Positions 55,386 through 62,111 of a stretch of 64,000 nt of DNA are shown here, piece by piece; the first letter of the stretch is position 1; each line of letters starts with the position of its first letter. The stretch is from Hyphomicrobiales bacterium (GTDB lineage Bacteria; Pseudomonadota; Alphaproteobacteria; Rhizobiales; Beijerinckiaceae). Location of the stretch: assembly GCA_027484655.1 (NCBI GenBank), contig JAIXSM010000028.1, positions 62,001-126,000 of the forward strand. The letters are read 5' to 3'. The notes under the pieces are model-generated. The model saw nothing but the letters and a program-made list of their open reading frames with translations, had not been told where the DNA came from and did not search any database. The position numbers were made by a program, and so were the translations under genes.

Positions 55386-56279
55386 ATGGCAAAAGCCACT
55401 AAGCAGACAAAACATTTGACGATGCCAGCAGATTTGGTCCCTGTTGGCGACAACGCGGTCGCCACGCTGGACGAGGAACTCGCGCAAGCAATTTTCAAAC
55501 ACCACGCATCAACTGCTGAGAACATTGCATACAAAGCTATGTATGCTTCGGCGATCAAAAAAGCCCACAGCAACTCGCAGACCGATGCGATGAGCGACAC
55601 TTTCAAGACTTGGTACAAAAAATTCAAACTGGATCGCGCATACGTCAGCCCCAAAAATTTCCAGCACTGGGTAAAAGCTGGTCAAGCCATCGAAAGACAT
55701 CGCAAACTCTTCGGCGAAGACCTTATCGATCTTCCGTTACAACGCGGCATATCGGCGATGGAAGAATTGAGCGGATGGTCTGATGCTGAGGTCAAACTCG
55801 CGATGGAACATGCGTGGAAGCGCGACAATCTATCGACAACGATTGACGATCTCAGAAAAGCGCATGGCACGAAGCCGAAAAAGCCAGTGATTCATGCGCA
55901 TGCTACGGCTGGTTCGTTGAAGTCGTGGAAGGAAGCGTGGACAAACCCGCAAGCGAAAGCAGCTAAAGACACCCACAAGATCGAATTTATTCAAATTCGC
56001 GCGGCAAATGACCTTCTCTATTTCAATAGGCGAACCGCAGCGCATGAAGGTAAGACAACACTGTCAGCACTTGAATCTGCACAAGTCGAGCTTCTACGAG
56101 TGTTGGCTCAATTTGAGAAAGATGGTCACATTAAAATTATAAGTGGCTTTGAAACTTTAAAGTCGCGCTTTGAATCGAAAGAGCGAGTTGCGAAAGAAGC
56201 CGCCGAAAAAGCGAACGCAAAAAAAAAGCCCGTTGTGAAGAAATCGAAAAGAAACTCGAAAGTGCAGAAGCAGAAATAG
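55386..56279 (+). CDS. Unknown protein, N-terminal part of a possible frameshifted product
   Basis: I do not recognise the 297-residue product. It has charged, mostly helical sequence, the stretch RGISAMEELSGWSDAEVKLAMEHAWKRDN in the middle, and a lysine-rich tail. The tail follows an A9 run at 56219-56227. In the -1 frame after that run the reading continues through a coiled-coil-like stretch (CEEIEKKLESAEAEIVK) into the next ORF. The last 17 residues of this frame look like out-of-frame sequence. Confidence 0.6.
   Translation: MAKATKQTKHLTMPADLVPVGDNAVATLDEELAQAIFKHHASTAENIAYKAMYASAIKKAHSNSQTDAMSDTFKTWYKKFKLDRAYVSPKNFQHWVKAGQAIERHRKLFGEDLIDLPLQRGISAMEELSGWSDAEVKLAMEHAWKRDNLSTTIDDLRKAHGTKPKKPVIHAHATAGSLKSWKEAWTNPQAKAAKDTHKIEFIQIRAANDLLYFNRRTAAHEGKTTLSALESAQVELLRVLAQFEKDGHIKIISGFETLKSRFESKERVAKEAAEKANAKKKPVVKKSKRNSKVQKQK
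56222..56228 (+). other. Candidate -1 frameshift site A_AAA_AAG
   Basis: In the frame of the upstream ORF the heptamer reads A AAA AAG, the slippery sequence used in dnaX and many IS3-family elements. A -1 shift joins 55386-56228 to the ORF ending at 56776. I see no strong downstream hairpin or upstream Shine-Dalgarno-like stimulator. A length change in the A9 run could give the same appearance. Confidence 0.4.
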
Positions 56280-56776
56280 TGAAAACAGCCTGCATAGAGG
56301 TTGCCAGCAAGGTCAATGTCCTTGTTGGCAACTATGTCCGATATGTGATGGGAGCGAAGGGCATCACGAAGAAAGGGAGCCTAAATCAAAAGGCATTAAA
56401 TAAATATGGGTTTCATTGGGATGAGCTCTATAGCTGGAAATCAGAGATAAAAGGAAGCCAACAGCATATAGACGGAATGATTGATGTGGTTGTGGGACTG
56501 CTTGGCGATATGTCTGAAAGTGAATTCCACACAGAGTTATTGCTTCCAGCAATCGCTAGGGCGCAGGAGAAATTCGACAAACTGGAAAAAGAACGCGAGG
56601 ATTTACTGAGCCAATTTGCCCATGAACCTTGGGCAGCACACCGCCTGAGAGATATTAAGAAACTTAAGCGCGCTAAAAAGCGAAATGCCAAATCCTCGGA
56701 AGGTCTCCTTGGCGCGAGGCTATCTAGTGAAAGAATTGCGAATAAATCAAAATTTGCCAGTTTTAAACACGAGTAG
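56279..56776 (+). CDS. Unknown protein, possible C-terminal part of a frameshifted product
   Basis: The ORF has a GTG that overlaps the upstream stop (TAGTG), giving 165 residues if started there. There is no good ribosome-binding site, and the sequence continues smoothly upstream in the same frame. The content is charged and helical, with a basic C-terminus (RDIKKLKRAKKRNAKSS). I do not recognise the family. It is probably translated by coupling or by -1 frameshifting from the gene above. Confidence 0.5.
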   Translation: MKTACIEVASKVNVLVGNYVRYVMGAKGITKKGSLNQKALNKYGFHWDELYSWKSEIKGSQQHIDGMIDVVVGLLGDMSESEFHTELLLPAIARAQEKFDKLEKEREDLLSQFAHEPWAAHRLRDIKKLKRAKKRNAKSSEGLLGARLSSERIANKSKFASFKHE

Positions 56777-56791
56777 CGGTCTTTGTGAAAA

Positions 56792-57064
56792 CTACTTATC
56801 AGTAAAAATCACGACGTAGACCTTTTTCGCCTTCGCTAATTTGGTAGCTTCACGATTTAGGTCCGTGAGGTTCTTGCGGACCACATCGTCTTTGATGTCC
56901 TTATGAATTTCGAGTTTCTGAATAACTTTCTTACTTGCCATATTGAATTCGGTCATGAGCTTGTAGTCTCCATATTTCGCAACAAGTGAATGGCTTACCG
57001 TTCCAAGGCGGCGCATAAAAGTATTATCTGGACGTATCAGAATAATTTTGCCCCAGCGCACCAT
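56792..57064 (-). CDS. Small basic protein of unknown function
   Basis: The product is about 90 residues and ends in a lysine-rich stretch KLAKAKKVYVVIFTDK. The 5' end is uncertain: starts at 57088 (GTG), 57064 and 57016 are possible, and the first two overlap the ribbon-helix-helix gene. No convincing ribosome-binding site is seen. It could form a pair with the gene upstream, as in toxin-antitoxin or partition modules, but no signature confirms that. Confidence 0.4.
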   Translation of the reverse strand: MVRWGKIILIRPDNTFMRRLGTVSHSLVAKYGDYKLMTEFNMASKKVIQKLEIHKDIKDDVVRKNLTDLNREATKLAKAKKVYVVIFTDK

Positions 57065-57251
57065 GAATAAGTCGATCAGCAACTTCACGTTCGACTTCGA
57101 TGGCGATGTTGATGTTTCGCTGAATAGATTGTCGAACGAATTGACTGAAGGACATTTGCATTATTTGCGCAGCTTCTTCGGCTTCGGCTCTTAGCTGCGG
57201 CGAGCATCTGAATGTCGTTGTTTCTGTCAGATCCTTTTCATATCGTCTCAT
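57024..57251 (-). CDS. Ribbon-helix-helix (CopG/MobC-like) DNA-binding protein
   Basis: The 75-residue protein has a short beta strand (TTTFRCSPQLRAEAEEAAQIM) followed by a helix-turn-helix stretch MSFSQFVRQSIQRNINIAIE, the pattern of RHH proteins. Such proteins are antitoxins, copy-number repressors or relaxosome accessory proteins. The ATG overlaps the stop of the upstream 54-residue ORF as ATGA, so they are translationally coupled. Confidence 0.65.
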   Translation of the reverse strand: MRRYEKDLTETTTFRCSPQLRAEAEEAAQIMQMSFSQFVRQSIQRNINIAIEVEREVADRLIHGALGQNYSDTSR

Positions 57252-57412
57252 TGGCTGTCCTTTTCGTAATTGGATTGGGTTACGCTATCTCTGGATTTGG
57301 ATGTCGACTTGCATTCATCATTCAAATTTAATATGCGCTGGCAGATTATTGAGTCCTCATCATCGTCTAGAAGCATCATGAGCAATTGAATTTCTTGTTC
57401 TTTAGTGAGCAT
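57248..57412 (-). CDS. 54-residue acidic protein coupled to the RHH gene
   Basis: This ORF starts MLTKEQEIQLLMMLLDDDED and ends KDSQ; AAGGA lies just upstream. Its stop overlaps the RHH start (ATGA). The N-terminal helix is leucine- and acid-rich and could mediate binding to a partner. I do not recognise the family; the coupling and ribosome-binding site support a real gene. Confidence 0.5.
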   Translation of the reverse strand: MLTKEQEIQLLMMLLDDDEDSIICQRILNLNDECKSTSKSRDSVTQSNYEKDSQ

Positions 57413-57527
57413 TTGCTGTTTCCTTTATTAGATAATAGAATTAGAAGCGCATCCACGGAAATCGCAGATACGTGATGAATTTTAATATGCTCGATTTCTC
57501 AGAGACAGCAGTGTCAATCTAAGTGCA

Positions 57528-58019
57528 TCAGAACAAAATAATTGAATCGAGTCCGTATCGTGAATTGTATTTTTGTGTGGCGATGTTTGAGCTTGTGTCT
57601 TCGATGTATATATTTGTCGATGTAATCCAGCGGTTCTTATTCGCAAAATCGCGGATGAATTTCGAAAAGTCAGATTGCTGGGATTCTGATGGAATCTCTA
57701 TCTGGCAATGAACATGACGATGCGGGCGGGTGTGGAGCGCTGCTGTGAAAGCGATTTCTTTTACATTTCCGCGTTCTGTTGAGCTACCAGCACGCTTCTT
57801 TCGCGACGCATTTCCAAAGGCATATTGGTTCAGTTTACGTTGCAGCAGGCGAAGCGTCTTCTGAATGGTTTCTTGAGTGCAAGCTTCGACCTCGTTGTCG
57901 ATTACAATGTGAGAACGGAACGATAGGACCACGTTCAGTGACTGCTTGGCGTCAAATCGACTTGCCAAAAATTCATCGAAAATATTTTGGATGCGTGGAC
58001 TGGTTGATGAGGTCATCAT
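57528..58019 (-). CDS. Possible HUH-type Rep/relaxase-like protein
   Basis: The 163-residue protein contains RPHRHVHCQIEIP, which matches the H-hydrophobic-H core of HUH endonucleases, and a later tyrosine-containing segment ATQKYNSRYGLD that could hold the nucleophile. The assignment is tentative: the protein is short and the usual motif 1 is not obvious. It starts with two ATG codons. A 9-bp inverted repeat lies just upstream (58072-58107) and could be its origin. Alternative: an unrelated element protein with a chance HxH. Confidence 0.35.
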   Translation of the reverse strand: MMTSSTSPRIQNIFDEFLASRFDAKQSLNVVLSFRSHIVIDNEVEACTQETIQKTLRLLQRKLNQYAFGNASRKKRAGSSTERGNVKEIAFTAALHTRPHRHVHCQIEIPSESQQSDFSKFIRDFANKNRWITSTNIYIEDTSSNIATQKYNSRYGLDSIILF

Positions 58020-58071
58020 GAAGTTATTTATAAATGTGCAATACTTGGAAATACGAGTGAATACGGGGTCA

Positions 58072-58107
58072 ATTCCCTCGCTATGCGATGAGCCCTAACG
58101 AGGGAAT
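58072..58107. repeat. Hairpin upstream of the possible HUH gene
   Basis: ATTCCCTCG at 58072-58080 and CGAGGGAAT at 58099-58107 form a perfect 9-bp stem with an 18-nt loop. No T-run follows on either strand, so it is not a typical terminator. It lies about 50 bp before the HUH-like gene start, a usual place for a replication or nicking origin. Confidence 0.5.
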
Positions 58108-58118
58108 GTAGCAGATGA

Positions 58119-58156
58119 TCAAGCCGCTTTCCGTTTGGGAATGGCTCTGCCGAATA
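58119..58156. repeat. 38-bp copy of the DUF6641-like gene 3' end
   Basis: These 38 bp are identical to 58633-58670, the last codons and stop of the DUF6641-like gene (GRAIPKRKAA-stop). The copy ends exactly at the stop codon. It is a fragment without its own gene. Confidence 0.8.
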
Positions 58157-58172
58157 AACGCTTATGAGGCGC

Positions 58173-58499
58173 TCAGTTGCCCTTCGAAGGCGCAATTTTG
58201 CTAAGCAGATGCGCGGGCATTTCGTTCCTGTCGATGGCTCGATTTTGGCTTACTGAAAAGCGGCTCCACGCGGTCCTGTACCACGGCTCGTCTGTGAAGG
58301 ATCCCGAGCGGGTTTCAGGAGCTTTAGCCTTGCTCGCCAATTTGTCGACCGCTGACTTTGAGCGAGTCTTCTTAGACTGAGCTATTTTCGCGCTAGCTTT
58401 TATCGCGAAAATCTTAGGCTCATTTGCTGCGATCTTTTCGGGGCTCTTGCGCCTACCGACGCCGTTTGCGCAACTAGCAGAACGTGACTTTGTGATCAT
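58173..58499 (-). CDS. Small basic protein of unknown function
   Basis: The 108-residue product is rich in lysine, alanine and serine (AIKASAKIAQSKKTRSKSAVDKLASKAKA) and may be largely disordered or bind DNA. AAGGGA lies about 8 nt before the ATG. An opposing ORF at 58177-58380 has no such signal. I do not recognise the family. The gene lies between the two copies of the 38-bp repeat and could be an insertion. Confidence 0.4.
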   Translation of the reverse strand: MITKSRSASCANGVGRRKSPEKIAANEPKIFAIKASAKIAQSKKTRSKSAVDKLASKAKAPETRSGSFTDEPWYRTAWSRFSVSQNRAIDRNEMPAHLLSKIAPSKGN

Positions 58500-58632
58500 G
58501 CTCTAATCCCTTGCGCCCTTCATATGCAGAAACGGCTCACCATGATGGTTCGCTTTATCGCGCTTGTCGGTGAAGGGTTAAAGACACATTGCGCAGCAGG
58601 GCGGCGCGTGGTCCACGCCGCCCATTGGGGCG

Positions 58633-59070
58633 TCAAGCCGCTTTCCGTTTGGGAATGGCTCTGCCGAATACCCCAGTGGCAGCTTCCAGGGCGGCGTCCA
58701 GCTCACCAGCTTTCGCAGCCGCTATCAGCGTCTCAAGGACAGCCGCTAGCCGCTCTTGTGAGCCAACCACTATACCCGCCTTGCCCTTTTCCAGCTCAAG
58801 GGTCCTGGGACCGCTGCGCAAGATCAGGACGAGGGCGCCGTTCACGTCCATCCGCCACCACGGGCGGACGCGCTTGCGGATTTCCACAAGAGCCTTGCTA
58901 CCCCCGCTGGTCGCCTTCCATCGGTGAACAACGGGCGCGTAGGTGCGATCCTGAGCCAGCTTGAGCTGTTCCTCCAGACGGTCGACTATTTTCTGGCGGC
59001 GAATGAGTTTCGGATTGCGCGCGACATGCGGAGTGCTGACGGTCAGCGTGAGGGACTTAAGATGAGACAT
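58633..59070 (-). CDS. DUF6641-like hypothetical protein
   Basis: The 145-residue protein starts MSHLKSLTLTVSTPHVARNP, with KRVRPWWRMDVNGALVLILR in the middle and a C-terminal AAAKAGELDAALEAA helix. This resembles small proteins of the DUF6641 family found in alphaproteobacterial mobile elements; the match is from memory of the pattern. GGAG precedes the ATG. Function unknown. Its 3' end is duplicated about 510 bp away. Confidence 0.55.
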   Translation of the reverse strand: MSHLKSLTLTVSTPHVARNPKLIRRQKIVDRLEEQLKLAQDRTYAPVVHRWKATSGGSKALVEIRKRVRPWWRMDVNGALVLILRSGPRTLELEKGKAGIVVGSQERLAAVLETLIAAAKAGELDAALEAATGVFGRAIPKRKAA

Positions 59071-59274
59071 GGGCTGTTCTCCTTCGATTGAGTGAACAGC
59101 AATCCCATTTAAATGGCATAGAATAGGAAATAAAGCGCAAAACCAGAAAGCGAATGGGCGAAAAAGCCTTTTTCATTTCCAATGGAAACGAGCGATCCAA
59201 AGCTAAGACAAAGCGACGGACCGCCGCCATAAAGCAAAGACCAAGCCTGTGAGACCCGACTTTGAGTTTATAAC

Positions 59275-59290
59275 GGTTTATAACTTTTCC
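59275..59290. repeat. Right subterminal 16-bp direct repeat
   Basis: GGTTTATAACTTTTCC matches the left copy at 52320-52335 at 15 of 16 positions. A partial GTTTATAAC copy precedes it at 59266-59274, mirroring the paired layout on the left. These are likely integrase arm-type sites. Confidence 0.5.
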
Positions 59291-59300
59291 CGCAGTAACG

Positions 59301-59331
59301 GACGGCTCTAGCTGAACTAGAGATAACCGTC
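59301..59331. repeat. Hairpin inside the right end of the element
   Basis: GACGG-CTCTAG and CTAGAG-ATAA-CCGTC form an 11-bp stem with a 5-nt loop and a 4-nt bulge, just inside the right attachment repeat. It could be a recombination-related site. The 281 bp between the DUF6641-like gene and the tRNA hold no gene that I can support. Confidence 0.4.
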
Positions 59332-59346
59332 TGACTTTGGTGGCTT

Positions 59347-59427
<81 letters not shown>

Positions 59428-59543
59428 ATCGAAACTGCAACGGCGGCAAGCGCCGCTGCGGATGACGGGCATGTACCAAAGCCCGCCGGTTGTGTCCAGC
59501 GTGTTCGTCGCACTGGCGCAAGGAAATTTCGGCGCGGCTCCGA

Positions 59544-59981
59544 TTACGAGGCGGGCGCTGCGGCGCGCGGTCTCACGGTCCGGCCGCGAGGCTCCGGTCG
59601 CGGCTTTGGCAGCGGATTCAAGACCGCTGAAACAGGGTTGGGCACATGCTCAAGGGTTGATCCTGTGGCCGCGTCCACACCCATTCCGATGATGCCGCCC
59701 GCAATCACGTTGCCTGCGAAGCCCGCCGCCCCGGCGCCGGCCACCTGCGTGCGCACAGGGATGGTCTGGTCCTCGTATCCCTCTTTCGAGAACACGACGG
59801 AGAATTCGTCCTTGCGCGACATCTGCAGGGTGCATGGCGTGGTGCACTGATGGCCCATGGACGTGCGGACCGTCGCCCCGGTCGGCTCGGAGACGATCTG
59901 CACCTGACTGGTGGTTCCGCGAGTAACCGTCGCGCAGCCGCCAAGCGCGGCGATGGCCACCGCTGCAATAAACACCCTCAT
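59544..59981 (-). CDS. Lipoprotein with PEGA-like domain
   Basis: The 145-residue protein has a lipoprotein signal with lipobox LGGC (MRVFIAAVAIAALGGCATV), so it is anchored to a membrane by its N-terminal cysteine. The stretch QIVSEPTGATVRTSMGHQCTTPCTLQMSRKDEF resembles PEGA-type beta domains. The tail is proline- and arginine-rich. The longer frame to 60077 is not used because the lipoprotein signal fits the ATG at 59981. Function unknown. Confidence 0.75.
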   Translation of the reverse strand: MRVFIAAVAIAALGGCATVTRGTTSQVQIVSEPTGATVRTSMGHQCTTPCTLQMSRKDEFSVVFSKEGYEDQTIPVRTQVAGAGAAGFAGNVIAGGIIGMGVDAATGSTLEHVPNPVSAVLNPLPKPRPEPRGRTVRPRAAAPAS

Positions 59982-60082
59982 CACACCATTCCCCCAAGCG
60001 TTAGCTTGGCCGAGAATGGGCGCATGCGGATGTAGAGTCAATGCGAGGTAAATGCTGATGACAGCGGCGCGCTGCAAAAGAA

Positions 60083-60105
60083 AAGGCCGCCCCTAGGGCG
60101 GCCTT
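60083..60105 (-). terminator. leuA terminator
   Basis: AAGGCCGCCC and GGGCGGCCTT form a 10-bp stem with a 3-nt loop, 26 nt past the leuA stop. On the minus strand the stem is followed by a T-rich stretch (TTTTCTTTT), as expected for an intrinsic terminator. Confidence 0.8.
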
Positions 60106-60130
60106 GCGTCGTCCAGTGTGTCACGCCCTG

Positions 60131-61720
60131 TCAGGGCTTGATGCGCGCGACGATGGGCGCGGGCGCCCCCTTCTGGCGTCGGGCCATCAGTTTCTCCAGC
60201 GCCGCGACGTAAGCGCGGGCGGAGGCGACGAGCGTATCGGGATCGGCGCCGCGGCCTGTGACGGAGCGCCCAGCCTCCGACAGGCGCACAGAAACCTCCG
60301 CCTGGGCGTCGGTGCCCTCGGTGACCGCGTGCACCTTATACAGCTCGAGTGTGGCGTCGTGGGGCGCCAGCGCCTTGATGGCGTTGAAAATCGCATCCAC
60401 AGGGCCGTTGCCGACGACCTGCTTGGTGTGGTGCTGTCCATCGATCGACAGGGTGAGGGTCGCCGTCTGCGGGCCCATGGTGCCGGCGATCACGGTCAGC
60501 GCTTCCACGCGCAGGCGGTCGCCTTCATGGCCGATCTGATCGTCCACCAGCGCCTCGATGTCCTCGTCGTAGATGATCTTCTTGCGGTCCGCGAGCGCCT
60601 TGAACCGCTTGAATGCATCTTCGAGCTGGTTGTCGCCGAGCACGTAGCCCAACTCCTTCAGCTTCTCGCGGAAGGCGTGTCGGCCCGAGTGCTTGCCCAT
60701 GACGAGCGAGGTCTTCGAAACGCCGACGCTCTCGGGCGTCATGATCTCGTAGGTCTGCGCATTCTTCAGCATTCCATCCTGATGGATGCCGCTCTCGTGC
60801 GCGAACGCGTTACGGCCGACGATGGCCTTGTTGTACTGCACCGGGAACGAGGTGACGCCGGACACCAGCTTCGAGGCGCGGGTCAGCATCGTCGTATCGA
60901 TGGTGTTGGTGTAGGGCAGCACGTCGGCGCGGGTGCGCAGCGCCATCACAACCTCTTCCAGCGCCGCGTTGCCCGCGCGCTCGCCGATGCCGTTGATGGT
61001 GCATTCAATCTGCCGGGCGCCGCCGGCGAGGCCAGCGATGGTGTTGGCGACCGCGAGCCCCAGGTCGTTGTGGCAATGCACCGAGAAGATCGCCTTGTCG
61101 GCGTTCGGCACGCGGTTCAGCAGCATACGGAAGATCGCCTCGTACTCCTCGGGCACGGTGTAGCCGACGGTGTCCGGGATATTGATCGTCGTGGCGCCAG
61201 CGCGGATGGCGGCCTCAACGGTGCGGCAGAGAAAATCGTGCTCCGTGCGGGTGCCGTCCTCGGCGGACCACTCCACGTCCTCGACGAAGTTGCGCGCGCG
61301 CGTCACCTGCGCGGTGACCATCTCCAGCACCTCGGAGGGATCCTTCTGCAGCTTGTACTTCATGTGCAGCGGAGAGGTGGAGACGAAGGTGTGAATGCGC
61401 GGCCGGCGCGCATGCTTCACAGCCTCGGCGCAGCGGTCGATGTCCTTGAACGCGGCGCGGGCGAGGCCTGCCACCGTGGCGTTCTTCACGCGCTTGGCGA
61501 TGGCGGACACCGCCTCGAAATCGCCCTCCGATGCGATGGGGAAACCGGCCTCGATGATGTCGACGCCCAGCTCGTCCAGCATGTCAGCGACTTCCAGCTT
61601 CTCCTCGAAGGTCATGGAAGCGCCGGGCGACTGCTCGCCGTCGCGCAGGGTGGTGTCGAAAATGAACACGCGGTCCTTGTTGGAGGAGCCGGCGGCAGGG
61701 GCGTTCTGATGATCGGTCAT
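60131..61720 (-). CDS. leuA: 2-isopropylmalate synthase LeuA
   Basis: LeuA condenses acetyl-CoA with 2-oxoisovalerate, the first committed step of leucine synthesis. The 529-residue protein has the HMGL-like catalytic barrel with [11 protein letters not shown] near residue 25, the metal-binding [13 protein letters not shown], and the C-terminal regulatory domain that binds leucine. The start ATG at 61720 is the family start. A leucine-rich leader peptide and a hairpin lie upstream and suggest attenuation. It is a monocistronic unit ended by a terminator. Confidence 0.96.
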   Translation of the reverse strand: MTDHQNAPAAGSSNKDRVFIFDTTLRDGEQSPGASMTFEEKLEVADMLDELGVDIIEAGFPIASEGDFEAVSAIAKRVKNATVAGLARAAFKDIDRCAEAVKHARRPRIHTFVSTSPLHMKYKLQKDPSEVLEMVTAQVTRARNFVEDVEWSAEDGTRTEHDFLCRTVEAAIRAGATTINIPDTVGYTVPEEYEAIFRMLLNRVPNADKAIFSVHCHNDLGLAVANTIAGLAGGARQIECTINGIGERAGNAALEEVVMALRTRADVLPYTNTIDTTMLTRASKLVSGVTSFPVQYNKAIVGRNAFAHESGIHQDGMLKNAQTYEIMTPESVGVSKTSLVMGKHSGRHAFREKLKELGYVLGDNQLEDAFKRFKALADRKKIIYDEDIEALVDDQIGHEGDRLRVEALTVIAGTMGPQTATLTLSIDGQHHTKQVVGNGPVDAIFNAIKALAPHDATLELYKVHAVTEGTDAQAEVSVRLSEAGRSVTGRGADPDTLVASARAYVAALEKLMARRQKGAPAPIVARIKP

Positions 61721-61789
61721 AGGTTAAATCCCGTTCTGGTCGCGGCGGGCTCTCGCCACGCGCCGCAGATGCTTCGTTGTGCAAACAAC

Positions 61790-61830
61790 CCCCTGAGCGA
61801 CAGGGCATGAGCCCGGCCGACGCTCAGGGG
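61790..61830 (-). promoter_or_regulatory. Hairpin in the leuA leader
   Basis: CCCCTGAGCG at 61790-61799 and CGCTCAGGGG at 61821-61830 form a 10-bp stem with a 21-nt loop. One strand of the stem contains the stop codon of the leucine-rich leader ORF. This placement suits attenuation, where a ribosome stalled on leucine codons would change the RNA fold. There is no clear T-run, so the terminator part is uncertain. Confidence 0.5.
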
Positions 61831-61907
61831 CGTCTAAGAAGCAGACCGGGAAGAAGGCGAGCGACCGCGAACGGCGCAGCGGCGCTGTGCGGCGAAATTG
61901 CAAACAT
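61824..61907 (-). CDS. Candidate leucine leader peptide upstream of leuA
   Basis: The 27-codon ORF has a C-terminal stretch RLLPGLLLRRP with five leucines in seven residues, close to its stop codon, and the stop overlaps the leader hairpin. Its distance from leuA (103 nt) and its orientation fit a leader peptide. The leucine codons are CTT, CTT, CTG, CTT, CTT. No obvious ribosome-binding site is seen. The role is inferred. Confidence 0.5.
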   Translation of the reverse strand: MFAISPHSAAAPFAVARLLPGLLLRRP

Positions 61908-62111
61908 GGCGGCAATAGCGGCCACGGAAAACCCTCGCTCGGCCGAAGATGGCCGCTTTTGTACATAGCGAGAACCCTGACTGCGCGCAAGCGCGTGCGC
62001 GACAACTGCCGAGACTAAAGCTTAACGCGTTGATTTATATGATCTATGCTCTAGCCCTCGCTTTTCTTTCGGTACGGGAGCGGACTAAACTGACGCCCGG
62101 AGATCAGGGCT

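Noticed and set aside
58177-58380. 67-codon plus-strand ORF in the element
   Set aside because: No ribosome-binding site; the opposite-strand ORF has one and a more plausible composition.
60104-61810. 568-codon plus-strand ORF opposite leuA
   Set aside because: Antisense shadow; leuA has all expected catalytic motifs.
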